Source of the DNA: Pyrococcus kukulkanii
GTDB taxonomy: Archaea > Methanobacteriota_B > Thermococci > Thermococcales > Thermococcaceae
Length of the DNA: 64,000 nt
Assembly (NCBI RefSeq): GCF_041647995.1
Contig: NZ_JARRIB010000004.1
Location: forward strand, 1 to 64,000
Reading direction: 5' to 3'
The translations under genes were made by a program, and so were the position numbers. Positions 55,171 to 64,000 of this stretch are shown here, in pieces (position 1 is the first letter of the stretch; every line of letters starts with the position of its first letter). The notes below the pieces were generated by a model. It saw nothing but the letters and a program-made list of their open reading frames with translations, was not told the origin of the DNA and made no database searches.

Positions 55171-56178
55171 TTAAACGCCCCTCTCCTCCATCCTTACCTC
55201 GAGCTCCGCTATGTCCTGACCTCTCATTGGCTCTCCTATCTCTCTGCTTATCTCCGCAAGGACATCTGGCTCGTCCCAGTGGTTAACGGCTTCAACTATC
55301 GCCCTCGCCATCGCCGGTGGGTTTGAGCTCTTGAAGATTCCTGAACCTACGAACACTCCGTCCATTCCCATTGCCATCATCAAGGCTGCATCCGCTGGAG
55401 TTGCAACTCCACCGGCGGCGAAGTTAACGACTGGTAACCTGCCAAGTTTCTTGATCTCGAGGAGGATCTTATAAAGTCCTTCAACGATCTCCCTGTACGT
55501 GAAGCCCTCGTAAATTGGCTCGTTCTCTAGAACCCTCTTTGGAAGACCGCTTATCTCCTTGACGCTAAACGCAAGCCTCAGGTAGGGCTCGGCGAACTTC
55601 TCGGCGACTCCGTAAATTTCTTCATCAGTCATCCTCTGAATGAGCCTTATGTTCTCGTTCACCAGCCTTACGTGCCTTACAGCCTCGATTATGTTTCCAG
55701 TTCCCGCCTCTCCCTTGGTTCTTATCATCGCAGCTCCTTCCCAAATCCTTCTTACGGCCTCACCAAGGTTCCTCGCACCGCAAACAAAGGGGACAGTGAA
55801 CTTCTTCTTGTAGATGTGGAAGAACGGGTCTGCTGGAGTTAAGACTTCGCTCTCATCAATCATGTCAACTCCCAACGCTTCAAGGATCCTTGCCTCTGCT
55901 TCATGCCCTATCCTGACCTTGGCCATTACTGGAATTGTCACGGCATCCATTATCTCCTGAATCTTCTCAACAGGGGCCATCCTCGCTACTCCGCCGGCCT
56001 TTCTTATATCTGCGGGAACCTTGTGGAGGGCCATGACTGAAACGGCACCAGCCTCCTCAGCTATTCTTGCCTGTTCTGCATTTGTAACATCCATGATAAC
56101 TCCGCCCTTAACCATCTTTGCGAAACCCCTCTTCAGCCTCTCAGTTCCCTTCTCCATGATTACCTTCAGCTTGTCCAT
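55171..56178 (-). CDS. pdxS: Pyridoxal 5'-phosphate synthase lyase subunit PdxS
   Basis: 335 residues from [20 protein letters not shown] with GAGGTGATCC upstream; a GTG 9 bases earlier is in that site. The (beta/alpha)8 synthase has [20 protein letters not shown], the catalytic Lys in [13 protein letters not shown] and the phosphate loop [19 protein letters not shown]. Slightly longer than bacterial PdxS because of an insertion typical of Archaea. Operon with pdxT. Confidence 0.97.
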   Translation of the reverse strand: MDKLKVIMEKGTERLKRGFAKMVKGGVIMDVTNAEQARIAEEAGAVSVMALHKVPADIRKAGGVARMAPVEKIQEIMDAVTIPVMAKVRIGHEAEARILEALGVDMIDESEVLTPADPFFHIYKKKFTVPFVCGARNLGEAVRRIWEGAAMIRTKGEAGTGNIIEAVRHVRLVNENIRLIQRMTDEEIYGVAEKFAEPYLRLAFSVKEISGLPKRVLENEPIYEGFTYREIVEGLYKILLEIKKLGRLPVVNFAAGGVATPADAALMMAMGMDGVFVGSGIFKSSNPPAMARAIVEAVNHWDEPDVLAEISREIGEPMRGQDIAELEVRMEERGV

Positions 56179-56284
56179 ACGGATCACCTCAAGTCTAAGC
56201 TTTTCAATTTATATCAAGTTAAAACTTGCATATAAGGGTTACCGTTAACACTTTGGGTGACTAATTAAATTAAAAAGAAGAGGG

Positions 56285-57037
56285 TTAGAGCTTGGAAAGT
56301 ATCTCCTGGGCAGCTTTTCTGCCGCTTAAGAACATTCCACCGAAGATTGGACCCATCCTTGGGGCTCCGCTCACGGCATTGGCTGCCATTCCGGTAACGT
56401 ACAGTCCTGGGTACACCTCTCTGGTGTTCTCCACCGTTAGCCTCTCACCCTGGTCTGCCCACATTGGGCCTTCCCCAGGGATCCTCTCTATCAATCCCCT
56501 CTTGAGGAGGAACTGAGTCACTTGGGCTCCATGTCCAGTTGAATCTATTACGTACTTTGCCTCGACAGTTAAAGGATCGACGTGAAGCCCCGTCATGTTG
56601 ACTGGGGTCCAGTTAATCACTATTCCCGAGACTCTATTGTTCTTCACAACCAGATCCTCAACTTCGATCATGTTGAATATCTTAACCCCAGCCTTCACAA
56701 CTTTGCTGGCTATGGTTGTTGCCACTTCAATAGCGTCAGCCACGTAGTAGCCTTCTTCAAACTTCTCGTACCTTATTCCAAATTCGTCAAGGATCTCTTT
56801 AGCTTCTTCCTGAACCACGATCTTGTTGAAGCCCATTGCACCTCCCCAAATCCCTCCGCCTATTGAGAGCTTCTTCTCGAAGATCGCTACCTTGGCCCCT
56901 CCCTTCGCTAAGTAATATGCGGCAACCATCCCTGAAGGCCCAGCACCAACTATGGCAACGTCAAGCTCGAGGTTGTTGAGTAGATCCTTGAAGTAACTCT
57001 CGATTATAGCCCTGCTAATAGTTACATCCCTCAGCAT
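56285..57037 (-). CDS. thi4: Thiamine thiazole synthase Thi4, archaeal His type
   Basis: 250 residues from [20 protein letters not shown]; a GTG 6 bases upstream is also open. The FAD/NAD fold has [16 protein letters not shown] and [12 protein letters not shown], and the C-terminus [17 protein letters not shown]. In [13 protein letters not shown] a His stands where yeast Thi4 has the sulfur-donor Cys. Archaeal enzymes of this kind use free sulfide and turn over many times. It makes the thiazole half of thiamine. It is a neighbour of pdxST, another cofactor route. Confidence 0.9.
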   Translation of the reverse strand: MLRDVTISRAIIESYFKDLLNNLELDVAIVGAGPSGMVAAYYLAKGGAKVAIFEKKLSIGGGIWGGAMGFNKIVVQEEAKEILDEFGIRYEKFEEGYYVADAIEVATTIASKVVKAGVKIFNMIEVEDLVVKNNRVSGIVINWTPVNMTGLHVDPLTVEAKYVIDSTGHGAQVTQFLLKRGLIERIPGEGPMWADQGERLTVENTREVYPGLYVTGMAANAVSGAPRMGPIFGGMFLSGRKAAQEILSKL

Positions 57038-57077
57038 AGGCACCCCTGCAAAAACTTAGTTTTATATTATAAAAACA

Positions 57078-57089
57078 TTGTTATAACAA
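57078..57089. promoter_or_regulatory. 12-bp palindrome upstream of thi4
   Basis: TTGTTATAACAA is a perfect palindrome about 40 bases before the thi4 ATG, next to the TATA-like TTTATAATATAAAAC. It may be an operator for thiamine-dependent control; the regulator is unknown. Confidence 0.4.
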
Positions 57090-57093
57090 GGTA

Positions 57094-57528
57094 TTATGGT
57101 GCCCTGGGTATATTAAGGGTCGAGAAGACGTAAGCTATCTCCTCCGGCCTGTTGGTCGAGAAAGATACCGATATTCCCTTCTTCCTCGTTATGAGTACAC
57201 ACGCCTTGGCCGGAAGCGTGAAGTGGAGTAAAGCAAAACAGCTGGCCCAGCCTTCCTTTACGGAGTAGCTCTCTATATCCTCTATTTTGATTGTCTTCCT
57301 GACTAGAAGGCCGAGCCTTCCCCTTATCTTTATCTCTTCCTGGGTTATCCTGATGTTGAGAGCTGAAACATCCCATATTATCGCGAACACTATTATAGCC
57401 TCAATCCCCACTATCCTAACCGCTGGCGGGTTGTTTCTAACGGCAAAGAGGACTATCAGGATTGGGACAAATATTATCGCCAAGAATAAGTTGAATGTCC
57501 TACTCTGCACGGTTTCCTCGTACAGCAT
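57094..57528 (-). CDS. Membrane protein with PH-like domain
   Basis: 144 residues. Two helices near 14-28 and 38-55 (LFLAIIFVPILIVLFAV; AIIVFAIIWDVSALNI) precede a beta domain (ITQEEIKIRGRLGLLVRKTI) resembling bacterial-type PH domains. No enzymatic motif. It precedes thi4 on the same strand by about 60 bases, but the thi4 promoter lies between them. Confidence 0.55.
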   Translation of the reverse strand: MLYEETVQSRTFNLFLAIIFVPILIVLFAVRNNPPAVRIVGIEAIIVFAIIWDVSALNIRITQEEIKIRGRLGLLVRKTIKIEDIESYSVKEGWASCFALLHFTLPAKACVLITRKKGISVSFSTNRPEEIAYVFSTLNIPRAP

Positions 57529-57549
57529 GAAATCCCCTTCACGAAACCC

Positions 57550-58317
57550 CTATTTGTGAGTTTCGATTCCCTCCACTCTAACGTTCAGTCTTTTGAGAAC
57601 ATCTTTAATGCTCCTTAGGTAACTAGTAAACTTATCATAGTCTGTTAGCACAGCGTAGCTCTCGGGGAACTCCTCCTCCAAATTTTTCCTGAATTCTTCT
57701 CCAGCTTTCCTCAAGTTCAAGAATTCTAGGAAGTACCAACCGACGAAGTCTCTGGTTTCCCTTATTATTTCCTCAACGTCCGTTATCCCAGGAATTATTG
57801 GGCTGATAAAAGCGTAGTTCTTTATCCCCTCCTCATATAGAGCCTTGAGCGCGTTGATCCTTACCCTTTGGATGGGAGTTAAGGGCTCGAAAAGCTTCTT
57901 TTCCTTCCCCTCGAAGGAATTCACCGTAAGTCCAACCTCTACCCTGGGGAATAGCTTTAGAACGTCAACGTCCCTGACGACTAAGGGGGACTTAGTTAGA
58001 ATCATGAGTTCGTTTCTCTTGTCCATGAACCTAAGAACGCTTCTCGTGAGCTTAAGCTTGGCCTCTATTGGCTGGTATGGATCGCTCACCGAGGACATTA
58101 AAATAGTGCCTTTGACTCTCCTCCTCGCCAGATCGGGTGCGTTAACCTTAACTTCAACCCAAGTGCCCCAGGACTCTTCCCTTCTAACTATCTCCTTGGC
58201 GTAGCAGTATTTGCAGGCAAATTGACAGCCGACGTACTGATTAACGCTCCACTCTATCCCGGGGATCTTTGAGCGGGTGTAGAGTGTCTTTACCTTTTTC
58301 CTAATTATCTTGATCAA
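57550..58317 (-). CDS. Radical SAM protein of the SplB/Rv2578c-like group
   Basis: 255 residues. The cluster motif CQFACKYCYAKEI (Cx3Cx2C) lies near residue 31, and SSVSDPYQPIEAKLKLTR is the second conserved segment of the group related to spore photoproduct lyase. It generates a 5'-deoxyadenosyl radical; the substrate is unknown. Confidence 0.8.
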   Translation of the reverse strand: MIKIIRKKVKTLYTRSKIPGIEWSVNQYVGCQFACKYCYAKEIVRREESWGTWVEVKVNAPDLARRRVKGTILMSSVSDPYQPIEAKLKLTRSVLRFMDKRNELMILTKSPLVVRDVDVLKLFPRVEVGLTVNSFEGKEKKLFEPLTPIQRVRINALKALYEEGIKNYAFISPIIPGITDVEEIIRETRDFVGWYFLEFLNLRKAGEEFRKNLEEEFPESYAVLTDYDKFTSYLRSIKDVLKRLNVRVEGIETHK

Positions 58318-58396
58318 TTTTCAAGCCTCCCAAGGTTAAATTAAAAACCTTTCTAAAAATTTTTAAGGTATTGCGAACACACTTTTGGCGGGTTTC

Positions 58397-59680
58397 ATGG
58401 TTCCGGGTGTTAGGGTTAAAATAGATGAGAAGGTTGAATCTAAAAAAGCTGTTCTCTTCGGCCTTCAGCACGTTCTTGCAATGTTCGGAGCTACAGTGGC
58501 GGTGCCTCTAGTCGTCGGAACTGCAGTCGGTCTTTCAAAGCACGAGATAGCTTTGATGATCCAGGCGGTTCTCTTGTCGATGGGCATTGCAACCCTGCTC
58601 CAGACCACGATAGGCTCGAGGTATCCGATAGTTCAGGGGTCGAGCTTCGCCTTCATTCCTGGGCTCATAAGCATAGGGAACAGCCTCGGGATGGCGGCAA
58701 CCCAGGGGGCCCTAATAGTCGGAGGAATCATTGAGGCACTTGTCGGTGGGCTTGGCATAGTGGGGAAGGTGAAGAAGCTCTTCACACCGCTTGTTACGGG
58801 AGTTACGATAATGCTAATAGGATTCTCCTTGGCGGACGTTGCGGTCAAGTACTTCTTCAACTACTACGCAGATCCCTCAGGAGCAAGCATTCCTAAGGCC
58901 ACCTTAGTTGCCCTAATAACCTTCGCAACAACGGTCTACATAGCCTTAAAGGCTAAGGGAGCCTTAAGGGCAATGCCCGTGATAGTTGGAGCGTTCGTTG
59001 GTTATCTCGTTAGCATTCCACTGGGACTTACGAACTTCCAGCTAGTTCACGAGCTCCCCGCGGTGAGCGTTCCAAAGCTGTTTCCCTGGGGAACCCCCGT
59101 ATTCGATGCAACCGCAATAATAACACTGCTCTTCGCGTTCATGGTGAGCATAATAGAGAGCGTCGGTGATTACCATGCTATCTCGGCTATAGCAGAGGCC
59201 CCCATCACCAATAGGCACATAAACAGGGGAATAATGAGTGAGGGGATTGCCTGCTCAATAGCTGGAGTTCTTGGAGCCTGCGGTACAACGAGCTACTCAG
59301 AGAACATTGGACTGGTAGCTTTGACTAAGGTGGCAAGCAGGTACGTGGTTCAGGTCGGGGGATTGATTCTGATCGTCATTGCGATGTTCCCCAAGTTCGC
59401 TGGAATTTTAGCATCGATGCCCGCCCCAGTATTAGGTGGATTAACGCTGGCCCTATATGGAATGATCAGCGTGACTGGCCTAAGGCTAATTAAGGAGAGA
59501 GTTGAACTTGATGACAGGAATACACTAATACTTGCTGCAGCACTAATAGCTGGACTCGGTGCACCTCAGCTACCTCCAGAGTTTCTCGAGCACTTTCCCA
59601 GGATAATCGCGAGTATACTAGAATCCGGAATGGCCGTTGGTGCTATTACGGCGATAGTTTTGGATCAGTTGCTGAGGTGA
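58397..59680 (+). CDS. uraA: Uracil/xanthine permease (NCS2 family)
   Basis: 427 residues; ATG 58397 follows GGCGGG, and a TTG at 58385 would overlap this. About 14 helices. NCS2 marks: [34 protein letters not shown] and [20 protein letters not shown]. It imports uracil with a cation. It is followed 4 bases later by upp, giving a clear uracil salvage pair. TATA-like AAATTTTTAAGG lies upstream. Confidence 0.9.
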   Translation: MVPGVRVKIDEKVESKKAVLFGLQHVLAMFGATVAVPLVVGTAVGLSKHEIALMIQAVLLSMGIATLLQTTIGSRYPIVQGSSFAFIPGLISIGNSLGMAATQGALIVGGIIEALVGGLGIVGKVKKLFTPLVTGVTIMLIGFSLADVAVKYFFNYYADPSGASIPKATLVALITFATTVYIALKAKGALRAMPVIVGAFVGYLVSIPLGLTNFQLVHELPAVSVPKLFPWGTPVFDATAIITLLFAFMVSIIESVGDYHAISAIAEAPITNRHINRGIMSEGIACSIAGVLGACGTTSYSENIGLVALTKVASRYVVQVGGLILIVIAMFPKFAGILASMPAPVLGGLTLALYGMISVTGLRLIKERVELDDRNTLILAAALIAGLGAPQLPPEFLEHFPRIIASILESGMAVGAITAIVLDQLLR

Positions 59681-59684
59681 TAAT

Positions 59685-60383
59685 ATGATTGAGGATAAGA
59701 GGTGGGAGAAGGTTTACTCCTTTGAGGATTCCCCGTTTATTATGGAGATACTGACCCAGCTTAGGGACAAGAACACTGGTAGCATAGCCTTCAGGAAGGG
59801 TCTAGTCAAGCTTGGAAGGTACATGGCCTATGAAATTACGAAGACAATGGAAACTGAGACCGTAAAAGTTGAGACCCCTCTGGAGGAGACCGAGGGAATA
59901 ATAGTCAAGGATAGGAGGAACGTAGTTATAGTTACAGTCCTCAGGGCTGCAATTCCCTTAATGGAAGGGCTAATTAAGGTATTTGAGCACGCAAGGGTTG
60001 GAATTGTGTCGGCAGTAAGGGGCAAGGCTCCAAAGTTCGAAATCGAGATGAACTACGTTAAGATACCTCAGATAAAGCCTGAAGATACCGTGATAATAGC
60101 AGATCCAATGATAGCGACCGGATCAACACTGACAAGGGTGTTGGAAGAAGTAAAGAAGTACGGCGAGCCAAAGAGGACTGTAATCGTTGGCGTTCTTGCT
60201 GCACCTGAGGGGATTACAAAGATAAAGAGCAAGTTCCCAGACGTTGAGATATTCGTGGCGAAGATAGATAGAGAGTTAGACGACAAAGGCTACATCCTTC
60301 CTGGCCTTGGAGATGCAGGTGACAGGGCATTCGGTGAGCCTCTAAAGCTAACTACCCTTCCCCAGGTTCACTATATCGAGTGA
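59685..60383 (+). CDS. upp: Uracil phosphoribosyltransferase
   Basis: 232 residues, slightly longer than bacterial Upp. PRPP loop [15 protein letters not shown] and the uracil-binding end [15 protein letters not shown] are present. It converts uracil and PRPP to UMP after import by the adjacent permease. GAGGTGATA is the ribosome site. Its end overlaps the convergent oxidoreductase gene by 32 bases. Confidence 0.96.
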   Translation: MIEDKRWEKVYSFEDSPFIMEILTQLRDKNTGSIAFRKGLVKLGRYMAYEITKTMETETVKVETPLEETEGIIVKDRRNVVIVTVLRAAIPLMEGLIKVFEHARVGIVSAVRGKAPKFEIEMNYVKIPQIKPEDTVIIADPMIATGSTLTRVLEEVKKYGEPKRTVIVGVLAAPEGITKIKSKFPDVEIFVAKIDRELDDKGYILPGLGDAGDRAFGEPLKLTTLPQVHYIE

Positions 60384-62283
60384 CCTCAACCCATGTTGAA
60401 TGAAAGGCTGAGCCCTTCCCGTACTTTTCTACCTTTTTATCAGTTGTTAGGAAGTTGACGTTCCATCCAAGTATTGAAGGCCAAAAGGCTTTGTATAGTA
60501 GAACTACTCCCTGGGGAACGTCCTCCGTGAGCTTTACCGTTGTTACTATCTCTCCTAGCTCATTGAAGACCCTAACTTTATCTCCATCTTTAATTCCCCT
60601 CTTCTTGGCATCTTTAGGGTTCATGTAGAGGCTTGGATCTATCATTCCGTGGGTGTTGTGGTATTGGCTAGTTATCGTCATCCTGTAGGTTGGGCTTAAC
60701 AGCCTTAGCGGATAATTCCCCGAATACCTCTCGTACTTGGGCAACGGACTTAACCCCCTTCTAACGGCCCTTTGAGAGTAGAATTCTATCTTTCCGCTTG
60801 GTGTGTTCCACTTTCTGGGCTTTTCAGGAATTTTAACGAATCCCTTCTTTTTTAGTTCTTCCCAACTGATTCCATTGTCCGCGAGAACTCTCTTTATCAC
60901 GGCTTCATCACTCTCATAGAGATACCTGTTCTTTATGCCTAGTGCCTTAGCTATTAATCTAGTTACTTCGCTGTTGCTCTTTCCTGGGCCCTTTGTGACC
61001 GGCTCGTTCAGTAGAACGTACCTGTGATAGTAGGAGTCCACTATATCAAGTCTCTCAAAGAAAGTGTTGGCTGGTAAAACTACGTCCGAGTACAGGGCTG
61101 TATCAGTTAAGAATACATCGTGGGTAACTATGAATACATCACTTTTCTTGATCGCCCTTCTTAGCCTATTCTGGTTTGGATAGCTCGCTAAGGGGTTTGA
61201 GTTGTAGATATAGAGGAACTTAACCTCGCCATCTTCGATAGCCTCAGCTAGCTCCATCTGAGGAATTAGATTTTCAGGCTTAGTTCTCAGGAATTTCGCT
61301 TGGGCGTAGCTCTTGTCTATGGTTTTCATGTCATAGATAAATCCAAACTTATGGCCAACTAAAGCTGGAAGGATTGCAATTGCCCTCACTGCTTCTCCCC
61401 CAGCTAATGAGCGCTGGAGGCCGTAGCCTATATGAATTACCCCTTTCTTCTCAGCGAATTCCCTCGCAAACTCTTCAATTCTCTCAACGCTAAGCCCGGT
61501 TTCCTGGGCCACGTAATCCAATGATAACGTTTTTACATAATTCTTGAATTCTTTAAATCCATAGACGTTGTCCTTAATGAACTCCTTATCGTACAATCTA
61601 TCCTCGATGATCACCTTAGCCACGCCAAGGGTAAAAAGAACATCTGTATCGGGCCTTATCTGGAAGAACTTATCACTTTTCTTGGCCGTTTCCGTTCTTA
61701 TGACATCAACCGTCCAGATCTCAAGTCCATACTTTTTCACAAGCATGAAGCCGTGCAGGTTAGTCCAGAAAGCGTTAATTCCCCAGTAGACTATTAGCCT
61801 ACTTTTCTTTAGCTTTTCTGGATCCATTCCTACAGCCGTTCCATAAACATCCTTTAGGGCCTCCTGCCCAGCCCTATCGCAGATTGCCCCATCTATTGTG
61901 GATGCATTTAGGTAGTGAAAGAGCCTCATGGGGAAGTAATAACTCACGACTCCTCTATCTCCCGCATATTTGTAAACAAGTACAGAATAACTTCCATACT
62001 CCCTTATAGTCTCATTGATATTCTCTGCAATGAGATTTAGTGCCTCCTTCCAGCTTGCCTCTCTAAACTCTCCACTACCCTTCTTTCCTTCGAGGATTAA
62101 TGGTTTCCTTAGCCTCTCCTTTGAGTGGAACCACTTGGGCAGTAATGCCCCCTTTGGGCAGAGAAATCCTCGCGTTATTGGATGTTCCGGATTTCCCCTA
62201 ACCGTGAGTCTGCCGTTCTTAAAGTCTGATATTATCGAGCATGTATCGTAGCAGTCCCTCATGCAAGCTGAAAACAACTTCAA
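60352..62283 (-). CDS. Molybdopterin oxidoreductase (tungsten or molybdenum), formate-dehydrogenase-like
   Basis: 643 residues. N-terminal CMRDCYDTC and FLCPKG bind a [4Fe-4S] cluster. The metal ligand is probably the Cys in [14 protein letters not shown]. Conserved pterin segments include [33 protein letters not shown] and a complete C-terminal domain ([17 protein letters not shown]). Substrate unknown; the gene lies in an operon with a small Cys protein whose stop overlaps its start. It differs clearly from the enzyme at 34-36 kb. Confidence 0.85.
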   Translation of the reverse strand: MKLFSACMRDCYDTCSIISDFKNGRLTVRGNPEHPITRGFLCPKGALLPKWFHSKERLRKPLILEGKKGSGEFREASWKEALNLIAENINETIREYGSYSVLVYKYAGDRGVVSYYFPMRLFHYLNASTIDGAICDRAGQEALKDVYGTAVGMDPEKLKKSRLIVYWGINAFWTNLHGFMLVKKYGLEIWTVDVIRTETAKKSDKFFQIRPDTDVLFTLGVAKVIIEDRLYDKEFIKDNVYGFKEFKNYVKTLSLDYVAQETGLSVERIEEFAREFAEKKGVIHIGYGLQRSLAGGEAVRAIAILPALVGHKFGFIYDMKTIDKSYAQAKFLRTKPENLIPQMELAEAIEDGEVKFLYIYNSNPLASYPNQNRLRRAIKKSDVFIVTHDVFLTDTALYSDVVLPANTFFERLDIVDSYYHRYVLLNEPVTKGPGKSNSEVTRLIAKALGIKNRYLYESDEAVIKRVLADNGISWEELKKKGFVKIPEKPRKWNTPSGKIEFYSQRAVRRGLSPLPKYERYSGNYPLRLLSPTYRMTITSQYHNTHGMIDPSLYMNPKDAKKRGIKDGDKVRVFNELGEIVTTVKLTEDVPQGVVLLYKAFWPSILGWNVNFLTTDKKVEKYGKGSAFHSTWVEVTRYSEPGEG

Positions 62284-62549
62284 TCCCTCTCGAGCTTATA
62301 CCTAACTACGTACCTTCCTTCTTCGAAGTCTTCCTCGCTCTCAATTATTTCAACTGGCTTAATTTTTAATCCGAAATCAATAGCCTCCCAGGCTATGTCA
62401 TCAAAGTAATCATACAATCCGCAGGTTTTGCAAAATGTTCCCCTAAACTCTATTATGACTTCGTCCTCTTTAGCTTCGAGTATTCTAGCTTGAGCCTCGC
62501 TTCCATGCCACTTATTGAATTCCCTAATTACATAATCAAGTTTTTCCAT
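62280..62549 (-). CDS. Small CxxC protein linked to the molybdopterin oxidoreductase
   Basis: 89 residues. FRGTFCKTCGLYDYFDDIAW carries a Cys-x2-Cys pair; the rest is acidic alpha/beta. ATGA overlap with the oxidoreductase start indicates coupled translation. It could be a chaperone or small electron carrier for that enzyme (inference). GGTGACTAAT, at the end of the preceding frameshifted gene, is its ribosome site. Confidence 0.65.
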   Translation of the reverse strand: MEKLDYVIREFNKWHGSEAQARILEAKEDEVIIEFRGTFCKTCGLYDYFDDIAWEAIDFGLKIKPVEIIESEEDFEEGRYVVRYKLERD

Positions 62550-62551
62550 AA

Positions 62552-62831
62552 TTAGTCACCTCCGATGTAGTCCAAGGTTTCATCAATGAAGTCCTCGAAT
62601 GCCTCCTCACTTACTTCCTCTAGCTTAAAAGTGAATTCCCTTCCAAGGTACCATCTAACTGCAACTTTCCCCTTATTGGTTTCAGCTATCACAAGTCCAA
62701 AGGGCATGTCTCCCGCCCAGTGATGCCTGTAAAAGGTGCCCTCGTAACTTCCTCTCTCAACTTCTTCAGCACGAACTTCAGGGCTTCCTCGGGTCCACCA
62801 TCTATTTTCGAGAATCCTATAGTTGGCATTC
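62552..62831 (-). pseudogene. Frameshifted small gene
   Basis: ATG 62831 follows AGGTGA. It reads MPTIGFSKIDGGPEEALKFV then LKKL. One base too many in TTGAGAGAGGAAG (about 62750-62770) shifts the frame. The other frame then reads ERGSYEGTFYRHHWAGDMPF and VAVRWYLGREFTFKLEEVSE and ends DETLDYIGGD with TAA at 62552. Read together it is about 92 residues. It lies directly before the CxxC protein gene in the same operon. Real mutation, programmed shift and sequence error cannot be told apart here. Confidence 0.6.
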
Positions 62832-62857
62832 CATTCACCTTTGGTTTGAATTTCTAA

Positions 62858-63322
62858 TCATATTGATTTATTATTCAAATGTTTAAATGCCTTTCGAAGG
62901 TTCTCTATGGAATATTCCTCGCCCGTTAAACTATCGATTATTGAACCTCCCGTTATCCAAAAGACCTTATAGGCCTTCTCCCACCTTACCACCTCAACCC
63001 TGGGATACCACCAGGAAACTACCCTTGAGTTTCCCCATGTTATCGCGCTTTCAATGGCCTTTTGTTTGGCCTCTTCGAAGTCAACTAGGTACTCCATAAC
63101 GGTGTTCTCTGGAACCTCCCATTCCTCGATCTCGATGAATGAATTTCCCCTTTCAGCCCCGAATCTGTAAGCGTCGATATATGCGAAATAATCAAAGATT
63201 TTGTCCTTCATTCCTAGACGTTTGTAAAATAAACGTAGGTGGAATATCCAGTATGGGTAAAGTATGAACTTACATTCACTTTTTGGTTTGAATATTGGCC
63301 TCATAATCTTTACATTTTTCAA
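62858..63322 (-). CDS. Conserved-looking protein of unknown function
   Basis: 154 residues from a TTG at 63322 with GGGGGTGA upstream; the frame is open to 63337 and an ATG lies at 63304. It starts MKNVKIMRPIFKPKSECKFI and is rich in aromatic residues (YPYWIFHLRLFYKRLG; VVSWWYPRVEVVRWEKAYKV). No membrane helix or catalytic motif is apparent. It looks like a ligand-binding or accessory protein. Confidence 0.55.
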   Translation of the reverse strand: MKNVKIMRPIFKPKSECKFILYPYWIFHLRLFYKRLGMKDKIFDYFAYIDAYRFGAERGNSFIEIEEWEVPENTVMEYLVDFEEAKQKAIESAITWGNSRVVSWWYPRVEVVRWEKAYKVFWITGGSIIDSLTGEEYSIENLRKAFKHLNNKSI

Positions 63323-63374
63323 ATTTTTCACCCCCAATATTTACAACTATATTCATGTATATTAATGTTCACTT

Positions 63375-63390
63375 AACTTTTATAAGGTTG
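63375..63390 (+). promoter_or_regulatory. TATA-like promoter of the symporter operon
   Basis: AACTTTTATAAGGTTG precedes the 55-residue gene by about 45 bases, and GGGGGTG just before its ATG at 63434 is the ribosome site. Confidence 0.5.
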
Positions 63391-63433
63391 TATTTCCCTT
63401 AATTAATTTTGTAAACCTAATGGGGGTGTTCGC

Positions 63434-63601
63434 ATGGGTCTCAGTGGTGCGGCCTGGGCTACCCTCTTAATTCCAACGATTTTGGCGTTTGTTGTGATGC
63501 TGCTGTATGGATTCTGGGACAGAATTACTGGAAAGGAGTACTATGTGGATGAAGAGATTCTCGCGTACGATGAAGAACTCCTTAGGGAGGGAGGCAAATG
63601 A
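63434..63601 (+). CDS. Symporter small accessory protein
   Basis: 55 residues, starting MGLSGAAWATLLIPTILAFV, with one membrane helix (about 8-27) and an acidic tail ending YDEELLREGGK. The stop overlaps the next ATG (ATGA), so it is co-translated with the sodium/solute symporter. Small one-helix proteins before SSS symporters are known in Archaea as accessory subunits. Confidence 0.75.
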   Translation: MGLSGAAWATLLIPTILAFVVMLLYGFWDRITGKEYYVDEEILAYDEELLREGGK

Positions 63602-64000
63602 ACTTTGGCGTGCTCTTTGGGTTCTTGGTATATTTAGGTATACTAGCATATATAGGATGGTGGGCCAATAGATATACAAAGACTGAGGATCAGTACTTCG
63701 TTGGTGGGAGGAAAGTTCATGTTCTCGCGGCAACTTTGTCGGATAAGGCAAGTGATTTTTCAGGCTGGCTAATGCTTGGTTATCCTGGGAGCGCATTTAA
63801 AGCAGGACTTGGTGCTTTCTGGGCCGCAATAGGCTGTCTCTACGGAACCTTAGCGGATTATCTGCTAATAGGTCCGAGGCTAAGGATCTATGCGGGAAAG
63901 TTCAGGGCAATAACTCTGCCCGACTACTTGGAGGCAAGGCTAAAGGACAACACGAAACTGATAAGAATCCTAAGTGCAGCCATAATCCTCGTCTTCATGA
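63598..64000 (+). CDS. Sodium:solute symporter (SSS family), N-terminal part
   Basis: 134 residues to the window end. It begins MNFGVLFGFLVYLGILAYIG, then YTKTEDQYFVGGRKVHVLAA and SDFSGWLMLGYPGSAFKAGL, the first helices and Na/substrate-binding segment of PutP-like symporters. FRAITLPDYLEARLKD is the conserved loop after helix 3. The substrate (proline, pantothenate or other) cannot be told from this part. Confidence 0.85.
   Translation, partial: MNFGVLFGFLVYLGILAYIGWWANRYTKTEDQYFVGGRKVHVLAATLSDKASDFSGWLMLGYPGSAFKAGLGAFWAAIGCLYGTLADYLLIGPRLRIYAGKFRAITLPDYLEARLKDNTKLIRILSAAIILVFM

Noticed and set aside
62887-63099. 70-codon plus-strand frame
   Set aside because: Antisense to the better-supported minus-strand gene, with no ribosome site and Pro/Arg-rich content.

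Overview
The window looks like a chromosome segment of a hyperthermophilic euryarchaeon of the Thermococcales, most likely Pyrococcus or a close relative. The gene families point there: S19e, Hjc resolvase, an Lhr-type helicase, a split GMP synthase (GuaAA/GuaAB), PurP, PdxS/PdxT, archaeal Thi4, tungsten/molybdenum pterin oxidoreductases, SufBC and Thermococcales-type TnpB relics. Starts are also archaeal in style, with GGTGA-type ribosome sites, TATA boxes about 25 bases before starts, many ATGA overlaps and frequent GTG/TTG starts.

Layout. 1-0.8 kb: tail of a calcium-binding surface protein with a broken frame. 0.9-2.7 kb: translation operon (CRM RNA-binding protein, S19e, PRC-barrel, DUF447). 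2.7-7.4 kb: a secreted protein and hjc, divergent from an Lhr-type helicase. 7.4-22.7 kb: a long plus-strand surface cluster with two secreted repeat proteins, a CetZ/FtsZ-like tubulin, a membrane protein, six consecutive genes with pilin-like N-termini (two of them very large) and a DUF2101 membrane protein. 22.7-27.9 kb: purine genes (guaAA, guaAB, purP), with a toxin-antitoxin pair lodged between the GMP synthase subunits and a C/D-box guide RNA antisense to the guaAA end. 28-32.8 kb: a probable thiamine ABC transporter. 32.9-36.2 kb: an AAA ATPase and a formate-dehydrogenase-like enzyme.

36.4-52.6 kb is an accessory stretch, partly much richer in G+C than its surroundings. It carries OsmC, an ABC-2 exporter, an old-yellow-enzyme reductase, two ACR3/BASS-type transporters with UspA, TauE/SafE and an ArsR regulator, a flavodoxin divergent from a MarR-MATE operon, a NifX-like protein, a SLAC1/TehA channel, SufBC and a ferredoxin. 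Several pseudogenes lie inside or at its edge: an HTH_10 regulator, a radical SAM/SPASM gene, a decayed TnpB and a small IS605-like relic. Two promoters share the palindromic core TTTCA-N2-TGAAA, which suggests a common redox or metal regulator.

54.5-64 kb returns to ordinary Pyrococcus content: pdxT-pdxS (pyridoxal phosphate), thi4 (thiazole), a radical SAM protein, uracil permease plus upp, a second molybdopterin oxidoreductase with a small Cys protein, a frameshifted small gene, and a sodium/solute symporter with a 55-residue accessory protein cut by the window end. All functions are inferred by reading the sequence; no searches were run.
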